From positions 4,650,001 through 4,714,000 of the forward strand of contig NC_049563.1 in assembly GCF_013368755.1 (NCBI RefSeq): a stretch of DNA of 64,000 bases, read 5' to 3'. This document shows positions 30,199 through 40,550 of this stretch, in pieces. A program made the translations under genes and the position numbers. Numbering within the stretch: position 1 is the first letter of the stretch; every line of letters begins with the position of its first letter. The notes under the pieces are model-generated. The model did no database searches. It saw only the letters and a program-made list of their open reading frames with translations, and was not told the origin of the DNA. The stretch is from Talaromyces rugulosus. Lineage: Eukaryota > Ascomycota > Eurotiomycetes > Eurotiales > Trichocomaceae.

Positions 30199-32222
30199 AT
30201 GCCTCAGGAAATTCTCTCGAAACAAACCCCTGAAGAGCGGCGCAGGGGCGAGCTGGTATTCTTTGCACCTGTTACGTCTGTTGGACTGCAAACTGACTAT
30301 TCCTACAGGCGCTCAGCGAGTTCGCCGACTATGTGGCCAACGAACAAGCCCGCCGCTCTCTAGCTAACGCCCAGAACCGCGCCGCTGCGCCGAGCGATAG
30401 CGGCTACTCGACTGCGAGTCCTTCCGTAGTGACCGAAGAGCACGCCGAACTCGACATCCTTGACCAGCTTGGACTGAGCGATGCTCCAAGCCACGGGAAA
30501 ATAAAAGACCTGTTGTTGGGAACGGCCGCCGGTGGCGAGGACAGCTTTCAGAACTTGGCGCGAGTGATACAAGGCCGCATTGACGAAGGGCACGGAGAGA
30601 CCTTGTTTGATCTAGGTCTGGAAGACAACGGAGATCCCATGGGCTTCGACTTGGCTCAATGGAACACGGCGCTTCAACGGCTCGAGGAGGCTACAAACAC
30701 CCTTCCTGCACACTGCCATGTTCTATCAACATACAATGTGGGCGGGCCCAAGGAATCAGAGACAACAGCAGAAAAGGCAAAAGGATGCTATGGCAAGATC
30801 TTGATCCGCCAAGTGCCGGACCGACCGGAGGAGGTCATTGAAACCCGTATAGCTGTTGTGGGCAATGTCGATGCTGGGAAAAGTACTCTTTTGGGTGTTT
30901 TAGTCAAGGGAAACCTCGACGATGGCCGTGGCAAAGCTCGAGTGAATCTCTTCCGGCACAAACACGAGATCGAAAGCGGCCGAACTAGCTCTGTCGGCAT
31001 GGAAATCATGGGCTTTGACAGCAGGGGTGAAATCGTGGGCAATGACAAGGGTCGCAAACTGTCGTGGGAGGAAATTGGCAAAAAGTCCGCCAAAGTGATC
31101 TCCTTCTCTGACCTGGCTGGCCACGAGCGGTACCTACGGACAACAGTATTCGGGATGCTCAGTAGCAGCCCAAACTATTGTTTGTTAATGGTTGCAGCCA
31201 ACAACGGTTTGGTCGGTATGAGCAAGGAGCATTTGGGTATTGCTTTGGCATTGAATGTTCCTGTCATGGTTGTCATCACCAAGATCGACATCTGTCCACC
31301 CCAGATTTTACAGCAAACGATAACCCAGCTAACCCGCATACTCAAATCTCCTGGGGCTAGGAAGATCCCTATATTTATCAAGAACAGGGAGGAGACGATA
31401 AACACTGCCACCCAGTTTGTCAGTCAGCGAATATGCCCTATCTTCCAAGTTTCCAATGTCACCGGCGAAGGCCTTGACAATGTCCGCACGTTCCTCAACA
31501 TACTTCCCCATTATGGTCATTACAATTCCGAGGCTCCTTTCGAGTTCCTGGTAAACGACACTTTCTCTGTTCCATTTGTCGGGACTGTTGTCTCCGGCGT
31601 TGTGAAATCCGGCGTGGTTCATGCTGGAGATGCAGTGCAGATTGGACCTGATTCCCTCGGCCAATTCACTACTACGGCGATCAAGTCAATTGAACGCAAA
31701 AGAATACCTGTGAGCGTCTGCTCGGCTGGCCAGTCTGCATCATTTGCTTTGAAACGTGTTCGACGAAAGGAGGTACGAAAAGGCATGGTTGTGCTAGCCA
31801 AGATGGACAACGCGCCTGTGGTGTACCGTGAATTTGTGGCAGAAGGTAAATTTTCTTGTATAGATTCTAATACGATCAACAGCCCGAACTAACTGATAAT
31901 AGTACTCATCCTGTCTCATGCAACAACCATCCGTCCCAAGTATCAAGCCATGCTCCACGTCGGAGCTGTCAGCCAGACCTGCGCCATTATAGACATCGAC
32001 CGCGCTTATATCCGCACAGGAGACCGGGCATTAGTTGCGTTTCGATTCTTGCAGCGTCCAGAGTTTCTGAGTGTTGGCGATCGGGTGCTGTTCCGCGAAG
32101 GTCGCACAAAGGGTCTTGGTATCGTTAAGAGCACAAGCTACGATCCGAAGCATCCTCTGAATCCTGACGCTGGTGATGACGGCAAGGACAAGGGGAAATC
32201 AGCCGCATCAGAAACTGCATGA
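30199..32222 (+). CDS. GTPBP1/GTPBP2-type translational GTPase
   Basis: Three exons, 30199-30255, 30309-31845 and 31903-32222, encode 637 residues. The start MPQEILSKQT is in a small first exon. GTPase motifs: G1 GNVDAGKST, G3 DLAGHERYLRTT, G4 TKID, with switch-region HKHEIESGRTSSVGMEIMGF typical of GTPBP1/2. C-terminal EF-Tu-like barrels follow: FLVNDTFSVPFVGTVVSGVV (domain 2) and HATTIRPKYQAMLHVG to VLFREGRTKGLG (domain 3). Family knowledge: animal GTPBP1/2 are eEF1A-related and linked to aminoacyl-tRNA delivery, ribosome stalling and exosome-dependent mRNA decay; budding yeast lacks a clear member. The N-terminal 150 residues are variable. Confidence 0.93.
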
Positions 32223-32862
32223 TTTCTTTTTATTGCTTACGTTATGTTTTCATGGTTTTCTTCTTTTCTCTGTAGATCTTTCAAGGGAGTGTCGTGTTTA
32301 TTATTACCATGCATTGCGACTACTGCTAGGGGTTGGGGATGCATATGTGATCAAATGTAGTTGCTCTATTAGTGCTTCGGTGGTTTGTTGTTTGCTTTTT
32401 TTTTTTTTTGTTATGATTTATGATGACTGTTTCTGCTTTTTGTGTTTCTTCAATCGTGTTAATGATTCGTCATTACTTTTCAGTTATTTGCCACAAAAAA
32501 TTGCTTCTTATTATTGTGACAGCTCTCCTGCATCCAACGAGGACGCCGATAATTCGGCTGCATATCCAGTGGGCCATCGTGCATAGTACCATCAGACTCA
32601 AGCAAGATCATGTAACCGTGCAGTCGATCTATGCATTGAACAACAAAACACGGGCTGTGCATGTTGAAGCAAACTTCCCGATTAGGCAAGATCTGGGGAT
32701 GACGTCACGAGTGGGCACCTCGACGCGCTGACGTAGGTGATTCCAGAAACCGCATTGATAAAGGCCAGAGCTTCTGTGTCTTTTCCCGCAATTTATTTAT
32801 TTAATAATATTCTACATTGAATAATCACATCCCTTTTGAAGAAAAAAAGATAATCTATCACA
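32223..32862. other. Intergenic, poly-T tract, no gene
   Basis: About 640 bp; holds the 3' region of the GTPase gene, a T-run of about 14 near 32396-32409, and an AT-rich TATTTATTTAATAATATT segment at about 32793 before the next gene. Confidence 0.5.
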
Positions 32863-33876
32863 ATGGAAACAGTCAACAAAGTTGTCGACGCCGGCTACAA
32901 AGCCCTCTGGGGAGAAGACACCGGCACCACCACTCAGCAGCAACAGCATGCAACAGCCACCGGGTCTACTGCCGACAACAACCAGTCGAGTTTCAACGCG
33001 GTTGTAGATGCAGGTAAAAAGGCTGTTTGGGGTAGCACGGCCACGGATGATGCTACTACTTCCGAGCAGCAGAGTACGTCGCACGGCGAGGAACCTATTT
33101 CCGGTGAGCGAGGGTTGGGGACGGCGATGGATCCGTATGATGCTGGGAACCGAGAGGGTGTGTCTCTATTTCTATATCAAAAATTAGTTAAGAAGAGTAG
33201 AGCTGATTTGACTGGTGGGTGGTAGAGGAAGAAGCAGTTTCGAATGCCGTTGGCTCGAAGAACTCACATACTATCGAGCAACGAAATGTCGAAATGAGCC
33301 AGGGAGCCAGCAGCGGCACGGCTGCTGCTGCTGCTGCTACTACTACCACGGCAGAGCCAGACATGTTGAAAACCACCGTCACAGGTCTGAAACGAGATCC
33401 TTCAGAACCCGGCAATAATGCCACCGACTCGGCATCAAGAGTCATTGCCGACAATGGTCCAGGCCAGTCGCTGAAACACACGAGTGAGCCATTTCAGAAG
33501 GAGAGCGACAGATTAGTGGAGGACTTGCAAGGCAAATCTACTCAGGCAGAAACTCCAAAAGGTGTGTGACTGAACAGTTCTTTTGATCAGTAAAATTCAT
33601 ACTGACAGAAAAGGACCAGCTTTCGGGACTGCGCCTGCAATGGCAATTCCAGCTCCAGTCCCTGCTCCAGCCCCAGTACAGACTCCCGCTCCAGCAGCGG
33701 CACTCGACGAGTCTGCATCCAAGGCCAGCAAAGAAGAGGCTAGTAAATCTTCCTTCTCGGGTACGTCCTCAAACACAAGCGGGAACGAGAGGCAGGAGGG
33801 ACAGCAGAAAAGGAAGACTAGCAAGCTGGAGAAAGTGAAGAACAAGCTTCATATTGGTTCTCCCAAGGCCAAATAA
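32863..33876 (+). CDS. Hypothetical protein with repeated VVDAGxKAxWG motifs
   Basis: Exons 32863-33157, 33226-33561 and 33614-33876 encode 297 residues. The N-terminus has two copies of the same motif, NKVVDAGYKALWG (residues 5-17) and NAVVDAGKKAVWG (about 46-58), with an EEPISGERGLGTAMDPYDAGN segment that I recall from uncharacterised Aspergillus proteins. The middle is Ala/Thr-rich with a GCT/ACT trinucleotide run (33326-33345). The C-terminal exon starts with a Pro/Ala repeat (PAPVPAPAPVQTPAPAAA) and ends in a basic segment (KRKTSKLEKVKNKL). The acceptor of intron 2 (aaaag) is weak but is the one that keeps the sensible frame. No domain of known function; mostly disordered, cytosolic. Possibly stress-associated, by resemblance only. 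Confidence 0.7.
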
Positions 33877-36800
33877 ATTGTACTAAAAGGAAAAGAAGAA
33901 GAAAAGTCACATCTTGTTATGTTTGGACCAAGCTACGACTTTGAAGCTTGATTGTTACGATTCCCATGTTCTGGCTGGCCTGTACCTATTCTGTTATGAA
34001 ATAATAAACATATTCCAGATATCTCCTGAGTCCTTTGACCTCGTAAATAATAATGGCCGAATTAGTGCCGAGCGCCCAACAGTTGACCCCCAAGTGCACT
34101 CTATATCAGAGAACGAATGTTAGAATTAGGAATTCCATGCGCGTCTCCACTATACGCTGGTTGGCATGAATAATGGCCGCATTATTACGGACTCCGGAGT
34201 ATTATTAAAACGAGTCCGAAGACTGGAATGACTACTAGGCCAGTAATGGCAACACTCACGCAACTCAGAACCCCAAAATAACCCGGCTATTATCAATAAT
34301 CCCTGTTGATAGAAGAGAATGGGGTAACTAACTCGCTAACAATGTTGGTTAAGCTTGGCTGGGCAAGACTCTTGTGTTTAATTTTAAAAACCAACAGAGT
34401 GGGCAAAGAACAACAGCCCGGATTGCCTAATTCGGATATTTCCATTTATAGAATACAATTAGAATTTAATTGTGCCCCTTGCGCTAGTCCCAACTGGGAA
34501 GTAGACAGCTCTTAAGGCTGAAAAGAAAGCTTCTTGGCTCGTTGAAAAGGGCGTCTTGTTTATTTTTAATCATTATCTTATGGGGGATATTTTTTCGCTT
34601 TATTTTTATCACACAGATACTATTACAGGGTACTAGTATACATATTTGTATGGAGTGTTATTCCCCGACCGGCCATGTGGATTGATTAGTATCACCGAGC
34701 CGCGGGACATTGCCAGAGGCTGAATGAAGGCTGAAGCGCAAGTAGCGTGGAACTACTATGTAGATTGTAGAAGCTGAAAAAAAATAAAATAATAAACCCC
34801 CTGAGAGTGTCGAGAGCCGCGTCGATCTCGAAGTACGTACATAGTGCCATAATATTACAAACCAAAGCTTCGGTCCGCTCGGATCCGGATGCTCCGGTAG
34901 TCCAGGCTAGGTTCCGGCGAGGAAACTAAAGTTGTTAGTACTAGGAGAGTCAGAGACTCAGAGCAGCTACAGAGGTACTACGTAGTACGTACTGACTAGG
35001 GGTTGCGGAACGAGCAAGGGAAACGACGGTGGAGTTGGATGCGTATACACTATGTGGTACGTATTCATTCCTGTCGGAACGGGGAACAAATTTTTAACGA
35101 GAAGGCGATCCCCGAGGACATTGAAATTAACAGGGGAAAGGAATCTAATACATGTATCATATTCTTATGTACGCATATTATTATGTACGCATGTTATAAT
35201 GAATGCCCAGAGCTAAGAAATTCGGGGGCAACATCAAGCCGGGGTTGAAGAGGCAGGGGAAGAAGCAGGGGTAGGTAAATCGTACGACCATACGTAGCAT
35301 TTCGCGACGCTGCGTGCATATCTCAAGTCAGAGCGGCGACAACTCGACGAGTCATGAAGCCGGACAGCGGGTGGATGGTCGATAAAACACGCCCCTCTCT
35401 CAACAGAGTTGAATGGTGCTTGGGGAGTAGTTCGCTCCAACTCACTAAGTAATACGGAAACCTTCTTGCGCGCGAATAATAATGTAGCAGAAAGTGCGAG
35501 GCTGAAGCCAGATCAACTTCCAAATTGCCGGTTCGGCAAATCAAGTCCAAGCCAAGTAGCTGTTCGCATTGATCTTCCAGGTATCCGTACGTATTATTGC
35601 TCCATAAAGTATACTCTATACAGCAAAGCGCAACTATCCAAATAAGCGCAATGCATAGAGGTATGGGTTTGGGCACACGTAAGCCTGGAAAGGCTAGTGC
35701 CGCGTTTCAAGGCCTGTAGGAACCACTGTTAACTGGACTTAACTGTGGTAGTATTCTCTCGCTTCAACTCGACTTAGTACTAGTACTAGTCTTGTCCGCA
35801 GCCTCAAATAGTGTCCAACAGCATGGGGGTGATCCTGGCTGTTTCGGGCGAGGGCGGCGACTATCAAAGCTCCTGGACTTTCCCTAAAGCATCATTAGAT
35901 GTCGAGTACTCTGGACTGGCCCGCGATTCGCTGCTCACACTGTTAGCCTCTTTAGTGTTGAATAAATGTAACTGTTGGAATGGTGTAGCACTATAGACTT
36001 TACCGAAACGCGACAGAGTTGGCAGACCTTAATAATAAGAATGCACTAAACAAACTAACCAAGTACCACCAGGCTCCATCTGGCCTAATTATTCTTAGTG
36101 TTGATTTGCTTCGAGTCTTTCGACTAGAGGGGCCCTTTCCGCTCTCTTTCGCCCGTATTTCGCGTTGGTGGGTTTAATAATAGCAGCGAGTGCAATTTAT
36201 TCCGAATAATGTACGGATATTTTCTTGTCGAATATCAGCCCCGGCCCAACAGAGGATCCAATTTTTGTCGACAAGAATAGTACTCGATACGAGTAAGGAA
36301 AATTGAAGTTATTCTTAGACGCTCCGGCGCCGAGCGTATGCTCCTGACTCTGTATACGCGCCGCGCTTGGACGGTGGCACTGGGGCCTGTTGTGAATCCT
36401 CGCGGACACGGAGTTAGAGATAACCAGCCCACCAGCGGCGGGGGAGGGGAGATTTCAGTGTAGCCCTGATGCGAATAAACGGGACTCAAACGGTAGGATT
36501 GTGAGTCCGCTTCCGATCTTGTACGGAGTAGTGCCATATCACCGACGTGTGTGGTCAGTGGTCATAGGAACCACCGGAAGCTCACGATGCGATCGCCCGA
36601 CGTCGAGCTGCCCACTCTTTTCTTCTAGAAATTCTAGGACATGGGTTAGATGGGCGGGCAGCCACTTGGATTGAGTCGATCGACAGTGTTGGAGGTGATC
36701 AGCAGTGCTATCAGTAGAGCCTTGTCGAGTACGTACTACTACGTAAGTTAGAGTTAGTCAGAGTTCGTACAGTTCTGAGTTTATGCCTATCGGGTTAGCG

Positions 36801-38057
36801 CTGACCCCACTCCAGCGGGCCGCCACTGCTGCCATTGGTCGGGCCGGCACTTTCAGGCTGCTGGCCCCTGGCGCTAGACCTTTCTAGGAATAGCTGTATC
36901 ACGTGAGTCGTTACTCTGTATGGCTCGGTAATACGCAGCGTCGCCGCGCCATTATTACCGTATACTGATACCGATGCCAATGCCAATTCCAATTGCCGCC
37001 CCGGCAGTTCCTCGCTGTCTATCTTAATTATTCTTAATTTCAAGCTCCACGTCCAACAAACACTCAATACCGACAGCCATAAAGAATACACCGCGGAACC
37101 GGGCTCTCATGGACCGTCAGATTCTAAAGATGGCACCTCTCTGACTCGCAACACCGTTATCAGGCTCTTTGCTTAAACTCCTGGCGATGGCCCTCTCGAA
37201 AGACGCGTGGTTTTAGCCCCCCTCGGGGCGGCTTGAGGCCGATGGGGAGATGTTCAGTGCTCGGCGCTCGCTAGCTGTGGCCGCTGTGCCTCTCCCAAAA
37301 GCTACCCATGCCATATACGGCGGACGGCCACTTCGCGGAGGTCCTAATTGTAGTAGCATCGCGCTAGGGCACGAGGCCCCCAAGAGCTAGAACCAAAAGC
37401 TGAAGCCGGCGTGGGCTTGTAAGCCCGGTGCTGGCACCGCTGGCGACTCATGTGGGCCAACGATGCAGATCTTAGGGAAAAGCCACAATCCTTTGGCCGA
37501 TTCCCTTTTGGGGAACCTATCTGCTCTTTTCGGACAGTAGTGTGCCTGTTCCTGACCTAGTCTGCACGACAAAGCCTGCGCTAAGTCTCACCTGTATCCG
37601 CTGTCGTGCCCGGTCCATCAATCCTGATATGAAACGACAAATAAGGACCCTGCGGCAGATGAGTTGAATGTAACTGCAGGATTCGGAACTAGACCATCTC
37701 AGCCTGGCGTCCGCAGCGTCTTCGTATGCAGTCTATGTCTGGATCTCGGTTTTCGAAATCGCTGTTGGCCGTGGATCTTTTCAATGGGGGGGGCTGGATG
37801 TGCACGTGGACCAACTCGACTTTCCTTCCAGAACCGCTTGACAAATCACTACCCAACTTATACATAGAAGAAGCCCGGACCGGCGAGCTGGTATCCGTAG
37901 TGCCTCTTCATATAAGACCCGGCTGCATTCCTTCATTCCTCGTTTGACTTCCCCCCCCCCTCTGAAGCATATCACAACACAAGCACTCTCCACCTGGTTA
38001 ACTCGAGAACAATCACTACTTGATACCTCGACTTGACACCTCTATACAACATACAAC
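33877..38057. promoter_or_regulatory. 4.2-kb gene-free region upstream of the bZIP-like gene
   Basis: No open frame here has coding character. It contains eight TACGTA palindromes between 34834 and 36745 (starts 34834, 34979, 34986, 35058, 35291, 35588, 36730, 36740). At the right end, an ATATAA element (37910-37915) with a C10 run (about 37950-37960) and CT-rich sequence marks the core promoter of the gene starting at 38058. Very long upstream regions are typical of fungal developmental or stress regulators. A non-coding RNA cannot be excluded. Confidence 0.5.
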
Positions 38058-39019
38058 ATGGGCCCACGAACAGACCCTGAAGCTATTGAGCGCCGACGCA
38101 TGCAGAATCGTCTGGCACAGCGCAAACGACGTGAGTTCATCTTGATTCGAGAAGAGCCTGATCGATCGTCTTACTAACAATCTATACAGGCTTGAAGAGG
38201 GCTCAGATGGCCAAGGATGAAAAAGAGCGCCAGCAACGCCTGCGAGCAGCTCAAGCAGCATCACAGCTCACTTTTATCAACGATGCCTATATTCCCACAA
38301 ACCCTCTGCCTCAGGCACACTCATCGCCTGCCATCGGCCACAAGGAGCAGCAGCCACTGCCTTCACCGAGCCTGATGGAATTTCCTGCTTCTTATGATGA
38401 ATACTTTTATTCTCCATGCTTTCCTTCTCCCGCACAAAGCTATGATTCCGAATCCTCGCCATTTTTCAACAACGAATATCCTTCACCGTCTCTATCATAC
38501 GCCCCATCCACACCAACCATGAGTCTCTACTCGCCGAGTCTAGATGAGGACTTGTCTGGCGGTTTTGACCTCGACCCGTCACTATTTCTGGAGTCGAGCA
38601 CGGGTCAGGCATTGGACGCTTTTGGTCTCACACCACTCCCATCGACACCATCCCCTCGTCTTCAACCGGAGCGTCACCGTGCCGTATCTTTGCCCACACC
38701 ACTCACACCTCCGCGATCGATTCCCATTCCCACATCAGCACCACGCCAAATGGAAAGGAGTCGTCCTCCGACCTCATATATGAGCAACCCTTATAACATA
38801 CCCACTTCCAACGGGCTCTACTATAACAACATGAACGTCACCAGCAACATGCATATGCATGCGCATGACAAGCTCGGCCATTACTATGGCGCAGAACAAG
38901 TCCAGCCCAATTACCAAATGTACATGGGCCACCATCATGGGTCTTCTAGTGTCGACGGGCTTCAGGGCGGACAGATGCCGCTTCACTTCGCTATGCATAG
39001 CCCGACGCCGACTCTATGA
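38058..39019 (+). CDS. bZIP-like transcription factor with weak or missing zipper
   Basis: Exons 38058-38130 and 38190-39019, 300 residues. The N-terminus carries a bZIP-type basic region, ERRRMQNRLAQRKRR (residues 11-25), with the invariant N-x7-R spacing; an intron falls just after it. The following 30 residues (LKRAQMAKDEKERQQRLRAAQ) are helical and charged but lack a regular Leu heptad, so dimerisation is not evident. The rest is Ser/Pro/Tyr-rich (SPCFPSPAQSYDSESSPFF, PLTPPRSIPIPTS), a likely activation region with possible phosphorylation sites, and a His/Met-rich segment (MHMHAHDKLGHYYG, YMGHHHG) near the C-terminus. It is most like short fungal bZIP factors of the Yap/AP-1-like basic-region type. 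Target unknown. Confidence 0.8.
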
Positions 39020-39533
39020 GCGTAGCACCGACACTGGTCTGGACATCCAGAACTTGAGCCTGTCGAGTGCGAACTTTGTGTATATAGTCTCATTCTTGCA
39101 AATATTACATTTAGAATACTTTTCACATCTATTGATTGTCTGTAATTTCTAATTCTGTAGTTTGCACTTTTTACTAAGTATTGGCTTATAACATGGCTAG
39201 ATCAAGTCATGACACTGCCAAGTGAATAGCGTCCAATTTCAACTGGTAGCTAGTTACGCGGCAGTTCTTATCATTGGCATTTTCTGTACTAGAGCACGTA
39301 ATGGCTGCAATGTTGGCTCAAAAGAATTAGTCCCAACCAACAAATCTACCACACTTTCAATGTTACCATGCCCAGCCTCACCACCCACTTAAACCCCTAG
39401 TTACTCCATATCAGTGTAGACAATAAAGTCATGGGTATTCTTCATTCATGCATGCAATGGGGATTCACACAACCCCAACGCTATATACAACTTAATAAAA
39501 CAACAACGAAAGAGAGAAAGAGAGAAAACAATT
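39020..39533. other. Convergent 3' intergenic region
   Basis: About 510 bp between the bZIP-like gene and SRP9, both ending here. AT-rich; no gene seen. Confidence 0.5.
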
Positions 39534-40079
39534 TCATTTCTTCCCTTTTCCTCCCTTCTTCTTTTTGCCCCCTCCACCGGCCCCAGCACCAACACCCGGA
39601 GCATCCGTCATCTCAACATCCCCTGAGGCTGCTGCAGGTACAGCTGCAGGTACGGACTCATCCCCCAAACCCGCCGCCGCGGCCGATGAAGGTTCAATCT
39701 TCGTGCCCGCGGCCAACTTTCCCAACCCTGAAATCAACCGCCCCACCTCGGCAGCCTTGTTTGTGCGATATTTGAGGCATATACCTGTCACGGGATTGAA
39801 TGTTTTGAGTGTGAGTGTGGCTATCGGCGTATTTGTAGATGTCGAGGGATCTTGGGTTGTGGTTTGTTTGGAGGTTGACGATGATGAGGAAGAAGAAGAG
39901 GGATAGGTGTATTTTGTGGTTATTCTCGTCTGATCGTTTTTGGGTTGAGTATATTAGTAAAGCACGTTTAAATTTTAGTTGTAGAGGAAATAAAATGATG
40001 GGCGTACATCGTCTGGGTATGCCTCTAGTAAGAGCGAGGATTGCTCGAGGAACGCATTTGGCGTTGACAGAAAAGGCAT
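39534..40079 (-). CDS. Signal recognition particle SRP9/SRP21 subunit
   Basis: Exon 1 40079-40008 and exon 2 39929-39534, 155 residues. The start MPFLSTPNAFLEQSSLLL is followed, across the splice, by TRITTKYTYP, then TLTLKTFNPVTGICLKYRTNKAAEVGRLISGLGKL, which is the SRP9-21 fold (about residues 1-95). A Ser-rich loop (eight Ser codons) interrupts the domain. The C-terminus is Ala/Gly/Lys-rich, ending KKKKGGKGKK, as in fungal SRP21. It would bind the Alu domain of SRP RNA with SRP14 and act in elongation arrest during co-translational targeting. Confidence 0.85.
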
Positions 40080-40550
40080 TTTTTCTCTCTCTCTCTGTTC
40101 CTCCTCTGTCACCGAGTCGCTGGTGGCAAGCAATTACCGATTCACAGACAGATGGGAAAAAACAATCAAAAGTATCGGGAATATTCCGTCCGAGTATATC
40201 TGATAAAGGTGCAGCTGTCGAGAAAAGTGAACGTGCGGGGAAGTCAACATTGAAATTGGTCGTCGAGTTTGAGGTCGGTGAGCCGATCTTTTTGAGTTTG
40301 GGGGGAGGCTTGGCATTGTTGTCCGTCGAGCAGTCAACTATAAAACTAACAAGCAGTTGACGTTAACCATAGGTTGTTTTCATTCTCATTTTTAATAATA
40401 ATAAAATTATAGAAATTCAATAAGCTCGTTTCGTATATAATGCTATAGTACAATCATCATGCATACATGCCAATGTCATCTTCATATTCACCTTTTGTTG
40501 ATATCACCAACAAAATCCAAAATCACATAAATCCAAAATCCAAAAAAACA
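40080..40550. other. Intergenic between SRP9 start and WD40 gene stop
   Basis: About 470 bp; (CT)n-rich tract near 40086-40100 right upstream of the SRP9 gene, which would be its promoter. No gene. Confidence 0.45.

Noticed and set aside
35234..37091. Several minus-strand frames of 70-120 codons in the gene-free region
   Set aside because: Composition looks random, no splice-linked continuation or known motif.
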